DNA of 64,000 bases from NCBI RefSeq assembly GCF_003054045.1, contig NZ_QBKH01000001.1, positions 372,001 through 436,000 on the forward strand. The letters are read 5' to 3'. Both the position numbers and the translations under genes were made by a program. This stretch comes from Sphingobacterium faecium (GTDB lineage: Bacteria > Bacteroidota > Bacteroidia > Sphingobacteriales > Sphingobacteriaceae). The notes under the pieces are model-generated. The model worked only from the letters and a program-made list of their open reading frames with translations. It searched no databases and was not told where the DNA came from. Positions 35,472 to 43,405 of the stretch are shown piece after piece. Within the stretch, counting starts at the first letter, position 1, and every line of letters starts with the position of its first letter.

Positions 35472-35987
35472 TTAAGATACCTCTACAAGTTCTTGAAATA
35501 ATTCCTCTAACGTATCATAAATCTCATAACCATCATCTCCTTTCATCATGATATACATGACGACCATATCTGATTGGTCTCGACTGGTTTTACCACCTTG
35601 AACACTCGTTATATCTACACTATTGTCGTCGAGTGTGAGTGCAAATAAGAATGCTTTGTTGCCTCGTTTTTTATCAAGCTCATCGTTTAAGCTTATTTCT
35701 TCAATCTTTGTCGGATCAAAAGAATAGGTAAGAGTTAGATTTTCATAACCACTTCCCCACGAGGTCACACTCGTCAATGAAACCCATCCTTTCTTACTGG
35801 AATGCGCTGAAAAATTCATGTAAGTATGAGTAATGTGTGTAGGACTGCTTTCGCTGGTCATTAAGCGAACGTTTTTTACATGTTGAAGCAGGTCATTGAT
35901 GTTTTTAATGACCTCTGATTTGCTTTGTGCAAAAAGGCTGAATGAGCTTATGGCCAATAGGAATGCCAATACTTTAGATTTCATCAT
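35472..35987 (-). CDS. Uncharacterised secreted protein
   Basis: A 171-residue protein (170 if the second Met is used) with signal peptide MMKSKVLAFLLAISSFSLFA cut near AQS. The mature part has an initial helix (SEVIKNINDLLQHVKNVRL), a beta-rich middle (WVSLTSVTSWGSGYENLTLT) and an acidic C-terminal helix (YDTLEELFQELVEV). Family not recognised. It lies 277 bp downstream of the second LuxR-type gene stop on the same strand and may be part of its regulon. Confidence 0.6.
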   Translation of the reverse strand: MMKSKVLAFLLAISSFSLFAQSKSEVIKNINDLLQHVKNVRLMTSESSPTHITHTYMNFSAHSSKKGWVSLTSVTSWGSGYENLTLTYSFDPTKIEEISLNDELDKKRGNKAFLFALTLDDNSVDITSVQGGKTSRDQSDMVVMYIMMKGDDGYEIYDTLEELFQELVEVS

Positions 35988-36158
35988 GTTTAGATTTATT
36001 AATTTCAGATAGAATTACTTATTTTAATGGCTAATCGATCCTAATGGTCAAACTGAATAAGTTCGTTGATATGGTATAACTATTCAGATCTAACTTTATG
36101 CGGACATTTGTTTTCTCTAGGTAAATTAAAATAAAATTAGAAAGAAAGTATAATGGAT

Positions 36159-36183
36159 AAAATACTCCAAAAGGAGTATTTTT
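36159..36183 (-). terminator. Terminator of LuxR-type gene 2
   Basis: AAAATACTCC with GGAGTATTTT, loop AAAA, about 80 bp beyond the stop of the LuxR paralogue at 36264. The stem is the same as at 33065-33088, so gene and terminator were duplicated together. Confidence 0.75.
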
Positions 36184-36263
36184 ACTGTGTAAATAAGCGA
36201 ATGGCGAGTTATTTTTAATTTATTATTAGCGTTCATTTCGATAGCTAATATGGATCTAACTTA

Positions 36264-37013
36264 TTAAATCAATCCCTGCAGCGTGCATTGGTTGATAAGT
36301 TGCGTGAGATTTTTGCAATCTGTTTTTTCAAGAATATTTTGTCTGTGTTTTTTTACCGTAATGGCAGCGATAAATAGTTTTTCTGCTATTTCATTGTTGG
36401 TCAAACCCGCGGCAATAAGTTGGAGTATCTGTTTTTCTCTTTTTGAAAAGCAAGGTAAAGATTTTTCCTCTAGACTCATATTTAGGTAAGAGGGTTCGCC
36501 TTTAAGACCAATAAGGGATATCTTACGGGTATTTAAATTGCTCAGATGATCAATCCGTGTATGGATATTGAGCGATTTTCCAGATCTTCCGTTCTCATCG
36601 AGACTTAATAGAATCGCTTGATGATTTAGTAAAGCATATTCTCCGTTTTTCATTCTGCTTCTGAAGCTATAATTCATTTTATAATTGAGGAGCTTTTCTG
36701 TTGCAATTCGTTCGCGAAAAAATTTACCAATAAAAGATTCTGCATTGGCTACAAAATCAACATCATCAGGGTGAATGGTAAGCAATATATCATTAAAAGT
36801 GACCAATTCAGGGGTAATACCATGGATCTCCTCTATGTCACCGTTTACATGAGATAAAGACATATCGTAGAAATCAATCACATAATAATAAAACGGTCCA
36901 GTACTGATAATAGCATTAGTGAGATCATCAAAACCGATCATAGGAAAATCAGTGTTTTGATGCGCTCTGGTTTCTAGCCAAATGCGATGCAGTTTTTGTA
37001 GATCGGTATTCAT
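36264..37013 (-). CDS. PAS-LuxR transcriptional regulator, paralogue 2
   Basis: A 249-residue protein with the same architecture as 33157-33906: PAS-like N-terminal half (YYYVIDFYDMSLSHVNGDIE, IHPDDVDFVANAES) and LuxR/GerE HTH (FSKREKQILQLIAAGLTNNE, LFIAAITVKKHRQNIL). Most of the protein aligns without gaps to its paralogue, including YALLNHQA and RIDHLS. Differences cluster in the recognition helix (VQTVKTH against AITVKKH), so the two may bind different sites. No receiver domain is present. Upstream, 37014-37235 is non-coding. Target genes are unknown but small secreted proteins are adjacent. Confidence 0.9.
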   Translation of the reverse strand: MNTDLQKLHRIWLETRAHQNTDFPMIGFDDLTNAIISTGPFYYYVIDFYDMSLSHVNGDIEEIHGITPELVTFNDILLTIHPDDVDFVANAESFIGKFFRERIATEKLLNYKMNYSFRSRMKNGEYALLNHQAILLSLDENGRSGKSLNIHTRIDHLSNLNTRKISLIGLKGEPSYLNMSLEEKSLPCFSKREKQILQLIAAGLTNNEIAEKLFIAAITVKKHRQNILEKTDCKNLTQLINQCTLQGLI

Positions 37014-37235
37014 GAGGTGCGGTTCAATGGTTTTCTAGTATAAATTAAATGAATAAAAATCATTTTTCAATAAGATTTTGAGAAAAAACTGGATCAAAAA
37101 AATAATTTAATTACACTGACGCACATTAAAGGTAGAACTTCATCTGATAAGCAGTTATTCTACCTTTTCTATGCGGAGTGGCTTTCCTTTGGCTACACGT
37201 TGTGGCAGAAACCGGTAGTAATAAAAGAGGAGGCG

Positions 37236-37415
37236 TCATTTGCTTTTGAATATACCCATCATCTTGTACATCATATTGAATATATTTCGAATTCCTTTTC
37301 TATTGGCTAATTCTTCTTGCATCACTATTTCTAATGCATCCAATACTTTTTTGCAATCGGCAATTGTGACTTGGGACAATTCCGATACTTTTTCTATCGT
37401 TTCTTTTTTGTTCAT
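37236..37415 (-). CDS. Mini HU-like protein (HU N-terminal half only)
   Basis: A short open frame of 59 codons. The first ~36 residues (MNKKETIEKVSELSQVTIAD then CKKVLDALEIVMQEEL) follow the helical start of HU/IHF proteins, in which a KxELI helix is followed by the T-x-x-D-x-x-x-x-L-D helix. After that the sequence becomes a basic, hydrophobic tail (MYKMMGIFKSK) and lacks the beta-arm DNA-binding region. It could be a truncated relic or a small dimerising partner of HU. The frame is much more protein-like than the overlapping plus-strand frame. Confidence 0.5.
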   Translation of the reverse strand: MNKKETIEKVSELSQVTIADCKKVLDALEIVMQEELANRKGIRNIFNMMYKMMGIFKSK

Positions 37416-37543
37416 TTTGTATTCATCTTTATTAATCCCACAAAATTATAGATCCCAGAAACGCGTTTTCGAAATAGGAGACAGAACACTGTTTTTTAGA
37501 GACAAAAACTGTTTTATACCACATTTAAGTTGAAATTAGAGGG

Positions 37544-37834
37544 GGTACACCAGCTCCAACTATTGATGAGCAATGGATTAAATATAACTCTACTCATGTT
37601 GAATATAAAGATGCTAAAGTGATTCACTATCATATCGATCAAGGGAATATGGACACTGGTATGCCTTAGGAAGAGCACTTAAAGTACAACAAAGATTTAC
37701 CCACTAATAGAGGCGGTTGTCTTAAAGGTGGTTTAGGGAAAATTGGTAATACATTAAGTGGAAATATGTTAGCTTTTTACATCTTTAGTAGTGATCCGAT
37801 TTACTCAGCCCCGCTAACCCAAACTCTACCCTGA
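37544..37834 (+). pseudogene. Decayed toxin-like C-terminal fragment
   Basis: Starting at 37544 with no start codon, the frame reads GTPAPTIDEQWIKYNSTHVE, then VIHYHIDQGN before a TAG at 37667-37669. A shifted frame over the same bases gives GHWYALGRALKVQQRFTH. The first frame then continues past the stop with GGCLKGGLGKIGNTLSGNML to a TGA at 37832. H-x-H-x-D-Q-G followed by aromatic/Ala-Leu and a glycine-rich tail resembles C-termini of polymorphic (Rhs-like) nuclease toxins. I take it as a dead toxin tip with a frameshift and a stop. The family link is tentative. Confidence 0.4.
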
Positions 37835-37935
37835 GCGAGAAAGTTGGTTCAGCCCTACAATTCTCGTACACGATCCTGAACTCCCAGGGGATAGAATCCA
37901 TCCCAACATTTCTGTTCGAATCCCATTGGATACAA

Positions 37936-37964
37936 AAAAAGCCTCACAGAATGTGAGGCTTTTT
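37936..37964 (-). terminator. tRNA-Lys terminator, copy C
   Basis: AAAAAGCCTCACA with TGTGAGGCTTTTT, a perfect 13-bp stem and a 3-nt loop. Compared with copy A the third pair of the GC-containing stem changed from T-A to C-G on both sides, so pairing is kept. Confidence 0.8.
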
Positions 37965-37968
37965 GTTG

Positions 37969-38041
37969 TGATCCCGCTGGGATTCGAACCCAGGACCCAT
38001 ACATTAAAAGTGTATTGCTCTACCAGCTGAGCTACGGAATC
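37969..38041 (-). tRNA. tRNA-Lys (anticodon UUU), copy C
   Basis: Identical in sequence to the tRNA-Lys genes at 9173 and 29337: TTT anticodon, standard D and T arms, no encoded CCA. It marks the border between the accessory block and the housekeeping genes that follow. Confidence 0.97.
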
Positions 38042-38179
38042 CTTTCTTTTTGGAAATAAATCCGTTTTTGAAAGTGATGCAAAGGTAGAAAAAATAGTGA
38101 TATGTGCCAATTTTTTACACAATTTATCTTAAATTATTTTGTTACTATTTGGTAATGAAATAATTAATTTTTTGTCTCC

Positions 38180-39034
38180 CTATTTTTTCGCATGTATCAT
38201 TCTTGGATTTTGTTGCATGTCATGATATAATTCTACGGTTTTAAACCCTTTTTTACGAAGCATATCAACTGTTTCACCTCCATAATACTGATTAATTTCA
38301 AAATATAGATCCCCATCAGCCGTTAAATGTTTCAACGCGAATGAAGCGATCGTCTCATAAAATAATAAGGGAGCAGTTTCTTCCACAAAAAGTGCAAGAT
38401 GTGGTTCAAACTCCAATACGTTGGGATGCATCTCCTCTTTTTCCTTTGGTGTGATATAAGGAGGGTTGCTGACGATAATATCATATTGTTGCGATTGAAA
38501 AATATATTCCCACTCTAAAATATCCGCATTGACAAAGTTGATAGGAGTATCCAATCGCTGTGCATTGCGTTTAGCTGTTGCTATAGCTTCTTTAGAAATA
38601 TCTAATGCCGAAATTTGCGCTTCTTTTAGATGTCTTTTCAGTGAGATCGGAATGCAACCCGATCCAGTGCCAATATCGATAATGCGTAATGGCGATTGAT
38701 CTTTGTGATGGCGGATAATCATATCAACCAGCTCCTCCGTTTCTGATCGAGGAATCAATACAAAAGGATTGACCTCAAAAACTTCACCGTAGAAATCCGC
38801 TTTTTTCAAGATGTGCTGTATGGGTTTCTGCTGCACTAGGTCATTTAGAATATGTGACATACGGATGCCTTGTTCTGCTGATAAGACTAGATCTTTATTT
38901 ACACTATACTGCATTCTGGAAAATCCTAAAACATCTTCAATAACTATGTAGAAGATGTTTTTGATTTCTTCTGCATCATAAAATGTAGCGAGATTTTTTT
39001 GGAACAAGCTGTCGTAGGTTTGTAAATTTTCCAT
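38180..39034 (-). CDS. prmC: Peptide chain release factor N5-glutamine methyltransferase
   Basis: A 284-residue cytosolic enzyme that methylates the Gln of the GGQ motif in release factors RF1/RF2. A helical N-terminal domain (about 1-85) recognises the substrate. The Rossmann domain has motif I IIDIGTGSGCIPISLKRHL, the acidic strand-2 end ISALDISKEAI and the hallmark NPPYI (IIVSNPPYITPKE) that binds the target glutamine. FVLIPRSETEELVD before motif I is also typical. It is a single gene, divergent from ribD, with the usual family length. Confidence 0.95.
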   Translation of the reverse strand: MENLQTYDSLFQKNLATFYDAEEIKNIFYIVIEDVLGFSRMQYSVNKDLVLSAEQGIRMSHILNDLVQQKPIQHILKKADFYGEVFEVNPFVLIPRSETEELVDMIIRHHKDQSPLRIIDIGTGSGCIPISLKRHLKEAQISALDISKEAIATAKRNAQRLDTPINFVNADILEWEYIFQSQQYDIIVSNPPYITPKEKEEMHPNVLEFEPHLALFVEETAPLLFYETIASFALKHLTADGDLYFEINQYYGGETVDMLRKKGFKTVELYHDMQQNPRMIHAKK

Positions 39035-39228
39035 TAGTCAAACTTAAATAAATTTGTTTTATTTACCATTATAATTGAATCAGATGGCAAACAATTTATT
39101 TCTTGAAGTTTTTATTGTTTGGAACTCATGTTATTAGATCATGATCGACCTCCGATAAATCGTCAAGAATTATTTGATGATTGAAATTTACAATAAATCT
39201 TGTGTTTTCTGTTCTAGTATTGTTTTGA

Positions 39229-39236
39229 TACTTTTG
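39229..39236 (+). promoter_or_regulatory. -7 box before ribD
   Basis: TACTTTTG matches TAnnTTTG exactly. It ends 3 bases before the ATG at 39240 and 9 before the ATG at 39246, so the ribD message would have a very short leader or none. No clear TTTG -33 element is present. Confidence 0.35.
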
Positions 39237-39239
39237 TGT

Positions 39240-40286
39240 ATGAATATGCAAGAAAGCTACATGCGCAGATGCCTAGAATTGGCCGTTTTAGGTGCTGGTA
39301 CTACAAGTCCCAATCCAATGGTAGGTGCAGTTATTGTCTGTGAAGATGAAATTATTGGAGAAGGTTACACTTCACCTTATGGTGGAGCGCATGCAGAAGT
39401 AAATGCTATTCAGCAGGTATTGGATTGTTATGGAGATGATGCGGCAGCTAAATTAAGGCAGTCAATTTTTTTTGTGAGCTTAGAGCCTTGTGCACATTTT
39501 GGTAAGACTCCTCCTTGTGCAGATCTCATTGCGAAATATAAACCGCAAAAAATTTACATCGCCTGTTTGGATCCGTTTGCTCAGGTAGACGGTAAGGGTG
39601 TGGAGATTTTGAAAAATGCAGGTGTGGAGGTAGAAGTCGGGCTTTTGCAACAAGAAGCTTTGTGGTTAAATCGCAGGTTTTTTACACGCGTTCAAAAAAA
39701 TCGTCCCTATGTCATTCTCAAATGGGCAGAAAGTGCCGATGGGTACTTAGGAAAAGAAGGAGAGCAAGTGTGGATTAGCAATGCCGCGAGTAAGCAATTG
39801 GTTCATAAATGGCGAGCAGAGGAGGATGCAATTTTAGTTGGGACCAAGACCGCGTTAGTCGATAATCCAAGCTTGACTGTACGCGAATGGCAAGGGGAAA
39901 ATCCGAAACGTATATTGATCGATAAATTACTGACTGTACCAAAAGAAGCTGCGATTTTTAACGATGAGGCTGAAACCATCATCTTCAATGCCGTTAAAAC
40001 GGAGTGGTCAGGTCACAATAAGTATATTGAATTGGAAAATTTTGACTGGTATTTACCACAAAATATTTTATATCAATTATACCTGATGGACGTTCAATCA
40101 ATCATCATAGAGGGCGGAGCAAAGACATTATCTTTGTTTATTGAAGCAAATCTATGGGATGAAGCCCGGATAATTAAAAGTTCAAAAAACTTGGGAGAAG
40201 GAATCAAGGCACCTCACCTGGATGGTATATTAAAGGAAAGCGTAAAAGTTTCAGATGACGAATTGAAAATATTACTTAATATGTAA
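39240..40286 (+). CDS. ribD: Bifunctional riboflavin biosynthesis deaminase/reductase
   Basis: A 348-residue cytosolic enzyme acting at two early steps of riboflavin synthesis. The N-terminal deaminase (about 3-140) has the zinc motif GGAHAEVNAI and PCAHFGKTPPCADLI. The C-terminal NADPH-dependent reductase (about 150-345) has YVILKWAESADGYLG, AILVGTKTALVDNPSLTVR and IIIEGGAKTLSLFIE. I start it at the ATG at 39240 (MNMQESYMRRCLELA); the ATG at 39246 is equally good. The longer frame from 39174 would overlap the promoter element and add a non-conserved extension. It is divergent from prmC and 28 bp upstream of a DUF2851 gene. Confidence 0.93.
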   Translation: MNMQESYMRRCLELAVLGAGTTSPNPMVGAVIVCEDEIIGEGYTSPYGGAHAEVNAIQQVLDCYGDDAAAKLRQSIFFVSLEPCAHFGKTPPCADLIAKYKPQKIYIACLDPFAQVDGKGVEILKNAGVEVEVGLLQQEALWLNRRFFTRVQKNRPYVILKWAESADGYLGKEGEQVWISNAASKQLVHKWRAEEDAILVGTKTALVDNPSLTVREWQGENPKRILIDKLLTVPKEAAIFNDEAETIIFNAVKTEWSGHNKYIELENFDWYLPQNILYQLYLMDVQSIIIEGGAKTLSLFIEANLWDEARIIKSSKNLGEGIKAPHLDGILKESVKVSDDELKILLNM

Positions 40287-40314
40287 ATTAAAATTATTTG
40301 ATTATCTTTAGGTT

Positions 40315-41595
40315 ATGACTATTCCTGAAGATCTTTTGCAATTCATATGGAAGTTGCGTCTTTTTCAGACAGACCAATTAAAAACTGTTCATGGTGATCC
40401 TATTCATGTTGTACAGGTGGGGGAGCAAAATAACAATGCTGGCCCTGATTTTTTATTTTCAAAAATCCGTATCGGTAGAGAAGAGTGGAGCGGCAGTGTA
40501 GAAATTCATGTGCGATCATCAGATTGGTTTTTACATGGCCATCATCACGATCCTAAATATCAGAATGTGATCTTACATGTCGTATGGGATGATGATCAGA
40601 AAGTGTTTCATGAAGATGGATCGCCGATACCCACATTTAGATTGGCGAACTACGTTTCAGAAAAATTGCTCGGCCAATATCAGCGTTTGATGGAGGGGCA
40701 AAGGTGGATTCCCTGTGAAAGTCAACTTCATCAATTGGATCGTTTCAAAATCGAACATTGGGTAGATCGTATGGCCATCGAAAGGATGGAAGAGAAGTCT
40801 CAGGTAATTTTGGCTCTATTGCAACAATTTGAAGGGGACTGGGAGAAGACTTTTTTTGTTTGGCTTTTTCGAAGTTTTGGATTTAAAGTTAATGCAGAAG
40901 CTTTTCAAGCATTAGGGGAGCAGCTATCCAGCTTATTGTTGCAGAAATATAGACATGATGCTTTCAAATTAGAAGCCATGATCTTTGGGCAGGCAGGTTT
41001 TTTAAGTGCAAATTTTGAAGAAGAATATCCTTTAAAACTACAGCAAGAATACAGTTATCTAAAAAAAGCATATCATTTAAAGGAAACTCATTTTCCTTTG
41101 CTGTTTTCAAGAATGCGACCCCATAACTTTCCTACAATCCGATTAGCCCAATTAGCCAGTTTATTGCAAAATGATCGCATGCGTCTACAAGAAATCCTGA
41201 ATGTTGAAAAACTGAATGATTTTAAAGTTCTATTGGATGATATTCAAGTGGCGACTTATTGGAAAACTCATTTTAATTTTGGAAAACAATCTTCTATGAT
41301 CTGTGATCATCGGCTCAGTACAAGGAGTCAGCATATCGTGATGATCAATGCTTTCATCGTATTTACTTTTTCATATGGCACATATTTGGGGTTGGAAGAA
41401 TTTAAAGAAAAGGCTATGAATTGGCTGGAAGAATTACCCGCTGAGAGAAATAACATTATTCATAAATTTGAACAGATAGGTGTACCAGCTTTACATGCTG
41501 CCCATTCTCAAGGATTGCTACATATCAAAAATAAATATTGTGACCTAAAACAATGTTTAAGCTGCGGCATAGGTTTAGAACTGTTAAAAAGATAG
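40315..41595 (+). CDS. DUF2851 family protein
   Basis: A 426-residue cytosolic protein of a Bacteroidota-specific family. Recognisable stretches are LQFIWKLRLF at the start, NNAGPDFLFSKIRIG, WSGSVEIHVRSSDWFLHGHH and YQNVILHVVWDDD. A C-terminal Cys-rich segment CDLKQCLSCGIG looks like a metal-binding hook. The function is unknown. The conserved E-x-H in VEIHV and D in PDF are reminiscent of a nuclease-like fold, but this is only inference. It follows ribD by 28 bp and ends 1 bp before the convergent ankyrin gene stop. Confidence 0.88.
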   Translation: MTIPEDLLQFIWKLRLFQTDQLKTVHGDPIHVVQVGEQNNNAGPDFLFSKIRIGREEWSGSVEIHVRSSDWFLHGHHHDPKYQNVILHVVWDDDQKVFHEDGSPIPTFRLANYVSEKLLGQYQRLMEGQRWIPCESQLHQLDRFKIEHWVDRMAIERMEEKSQVILALLQQFEGDWEKTFFVWLFRSFGFKVNAEAFQALGEQLSSLLLQKYRHDAFKLEAMIFGQAGFLSANFEEEYPLKLQQEYSYLKKAYHLKETHFPLLFSRMRPHNFPTIRLAQLASLLQNDRMRLQEILNVEKLNDFKVLLDDIQVATYWKTHFNFGKQSSMICDHRLSTRSQHIVMINAFIVFTFSYGTYLGLEEFKEKAMNWLEELPAERNNIIHKFEQIGVPALHAAHSQGLLHIKNKYCDLKQCLSCGIGLELLKR

Positions 41596-41596
41596 C

Positions 41597-42250
41597 TTAT
41601 ATTTCTTTTAGTATTTCTGCAATATCACTGTACCCTTTGGAAGCAGCAAGATCCGAAGCAGTTTTATTATTTATGTTTTTTAATTCAATGCGTGCGCCAT
41701 TCTCCAGAAGCAGAACAATTAATTCAATATTACCCTGCTGAGCAGCGAGGTGCAATGCGGTCTGACCATTGCTGGGCATACTATTGACATCAGCACCAGC
41801 TTCTATAATCAGTTTGCTGATGGCATTATTTTTATTTAAAAGTGCGATTTGTAAAGGATACAAGCTTTCTTCATTTTGTGTAGGAATATCTGGGTTGGCT
41901 TTGTGCGTCAGTAGAATGCGCACCGTATCTTCTTTATTAAAATGTGTTGCCAAGGCTAAAGCAGAATAACCATGTGTTGAAATTTCATCAACAACTGAAG
42001 GTAATTGATTGATCATAGCCTCTATGTAATTGTTTAAGCCCGCAGCAACTGCTTCATGAATATTTAAACCTTGGTTATGTTGAAGAAGCACGCGTATGAT
42101 TTGGGGTTTATGAAAATAGCAGGCCAATAATAATGGTGAAATTCCATGACTGGTCTCTTCTAAGATTAAATCGGGGTTATTCGTTAAAAGTAAATCCAAA
42201 TCCCTACTATTTCCAGATTCGATGTATTGTTCTAATATACTTAAGCTCAT
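41597..42250 (-). CDS. Ankyrin-repeat protein
   Basis: A 217-residue cytosolic protein composed of about six ankyrin repeats from residue 18 to the end. The clearest are GISPLLLACYFHKPQIIRVL, GYSALALATHFNKEDTVRIL and GQTALHLAAQQGNIELIVLL, each with the G-T/S-x-L-x-x-A pattern. There is no signal peptide. It presumably mediates protein contact. Its stop codon is 1 bp from that of the DUF2851 gene, an unusually tight tail-to-tail arrangement with no terminator between them. Confidence 0.93.
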   Translation of the reverse strand: MSLSILEQYIESGNSRDLDLLLTNNPDLILEETSHGISPLLLACYFHKPQIIRVLLQHNQGLNIHEAVAAGLNNYIEAMINQLPSVVDEISTHGYSALALATHFNKEDTVRILLTHKANPDIPTQNEESLYPLQIALLNKNNAISKLIIEAGADVNSMPSNGQTALHLAAQQGNIELIVLLLENGARIELKNINNKTASDLAASKGYSDIAEILKEI

Positions 42251-42477
42251 TTTTTCGTATTATGCGGTCTTATAGGACTCTAAAATAGAAAAAATATGTG
42301 ATGGAAATCTGGATTTTAAAAAAAATATCGAGATTAATTTGAGCGTCAATCCCTATGGTGAAGCAGCTATTTGCTCCTGATTGTATGCTTTTTAAATCCT
42401 CTTAATTTAAAAATGTAGCCTTTAAGCTTCATCTGTGGAGACGTAGCTACACCATATCCCTTTTTTGATAAATTTCT
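42251..42477. other. Non-coding region upstream of sRNA candidate
   Basis: No reading frame of note and no repeat. It is AT-rich. The stretch with the promoter and hairpin that follows is described separately. Confidence 0.4.
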
Positions 42478-42581
42478 TTTGAAATATTCACGCGAATGGT
42501 ATATTTGTATATGCTCATCCCAAGAGCAGGTTTTTCATAGGTAGATGTAGGGTCGAATATTTCTTATTCGACCCTTTTTTA
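42478..42581 (+). ncRNA. Candidate small RNA or attenuated leader before ubiX
   Basis: A good Bacteroidota promoter (TTTG at 42478-42481, 18-nt gap, TATATTTG at 42500-42507) is followed within 70 bp by a perfect terminator. The terminator is GGGTCGAATA with TATTCGACCC, loop 5 nt, then six T residues (42550-42580). The enclosed transcript of about 65-70 nt would also form TGCTC-GAGCA. It has no start codon with a meaningful frame. The terminator ends 26 bp before the ubiX ATG, so the element is either an independent small RNA or a leader whose termination controls ubiX. Confidence 0.5.
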
Positions 42582-42606
42582 TAGCTTTGTTATTTAAAAT
42601 GAAATT

Positions 42607-43170
42607 ATGTCTAGAAAAATTGTAGTGGCGGTAACGGGAGCAAGCGGTTCCATATATGCGAAAGTTCTGCTCAATCGGCTGATGGAATTAAAAGATCAGA
42701 TCAGTGAGGTAGGAGTAGTCATGTCAGATAATGCGAAAGTAGTATGGCAGGAAGAGTTACAAAATCAAGATTACAAGCTTATACCATTTAAATTCTACAG
42801 CAAAAATGATTTTTTTGCTCCATTTGCATCCGGTTCAGCACGTTTCGATACCATGATCATCTGTCCGTGCTCTATGGGTACATTGGCAAGGATTGCTCAC
42901 GGTATTTCTTCAGATCTGACCACGCGTGCAGCAGATGTTATATTAAAAGAAAGGCGAAAATTAATTTTAGTGACGCGTGAAACACCTCTAAGTCAAATTC
43001 ATATCCAAAATATGAAAATTATTACGGATGCTGGAGGTATCATTTGCCCTGCTTCCCCGTCATTTTATAGCTTACCAAAGACTTTTGATGACTTAGCAGC
43101 GACAGTGGTCGATCGGGTATTGAGTTTGGCAGGTTTTGATTTTAATCATTATCAGTGGGGGACCGAATAA
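42607..43170 (+). CDS. ubiX: Flavin prenyltransferase UbiX
   Basis: A 187-residue flavoprotein that makes prenylated FMN, the cofactor of UbiD-type decarboxylases. The signature is complete: VVAVTGASGSIYAKVL at the start, the FMN and prenyl region FASGSARFDTMIICPCSMGTLARIAHG and LVTRETPLSQIHIQNM. The length is typical. A ubiD gene is not next to it. A promoter-terminator pair lies immediately upstream and may regulate it. It is separated from the downstream dihydroorotase-like gene by 235 bp. Confidence 0.93.
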   Translation: MSRKIVVAVTGASGSIYAKVLLNRLMELKDQISEVGVVMSDNAKVVWQEELQNQDYKLIPFKFYSKNDFFAPFASGSARFDTMIICPCSMGTLARIAHGISSDLTTRAADVILKERRKLILVTRETPLSQIHIQNMKIITDAGGIICPASPSFYSLPKTFDDLAATVVDRVLSLAGFDFNHYQWGTE

Positions 43171-43224
43171 GGGAGCATTGCACGAATATTTTCTAAAATT
43201 CAATGCAAAATCGATACAATTTTG

Positions 43225-43232
43225 TAACTTTG
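43225..43232 (+). promoter_or_regulatory. -7 box upstream of pyrC-like gene
   Basis: TAACTTTG matches TAnnTTTG. Transcription near 43238 would leave a leader of about 165 nt before the ATG at 43406. No clear -33 TTTG lies at the right spacing. Confidence 0.3.
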
Positions 43233-43405
43233 TTCTTTGAAATGAAGCAGTCTAAAGCGACACGTATTAAAAATCATCCTTCCTCTAATTTTCAAAGAGA
43301 AAACTCCCTATTTTTATTGAATTCCATTACAGAAAAGATGTTGTTATGCTTTAAAACTTCGAGTACTTACTATTCAAATCCAATAAATTTCAATTTCTTA
43401 AACAT

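Larger units (their letters stand above)
37895..38041 (-). repeat. tRNA-Lys module, partial diverged copy C
   Basis: From about 37895 the sequence parallels copies A and B (ATCCCAAC, TTCTGTTC, ATCCCATTGGATAC, terminator, tRNA). It is more diverged and lacks the displaced tRNA 3' end. Beyond that point it shows no similarity to the other copies. Confidence 0.65.

Noticed and set aside
37240..37533. 97-codon plus-strand frame
   Set aside because: It is antisense to the HU-like mini gene, which has clearly better protein character.
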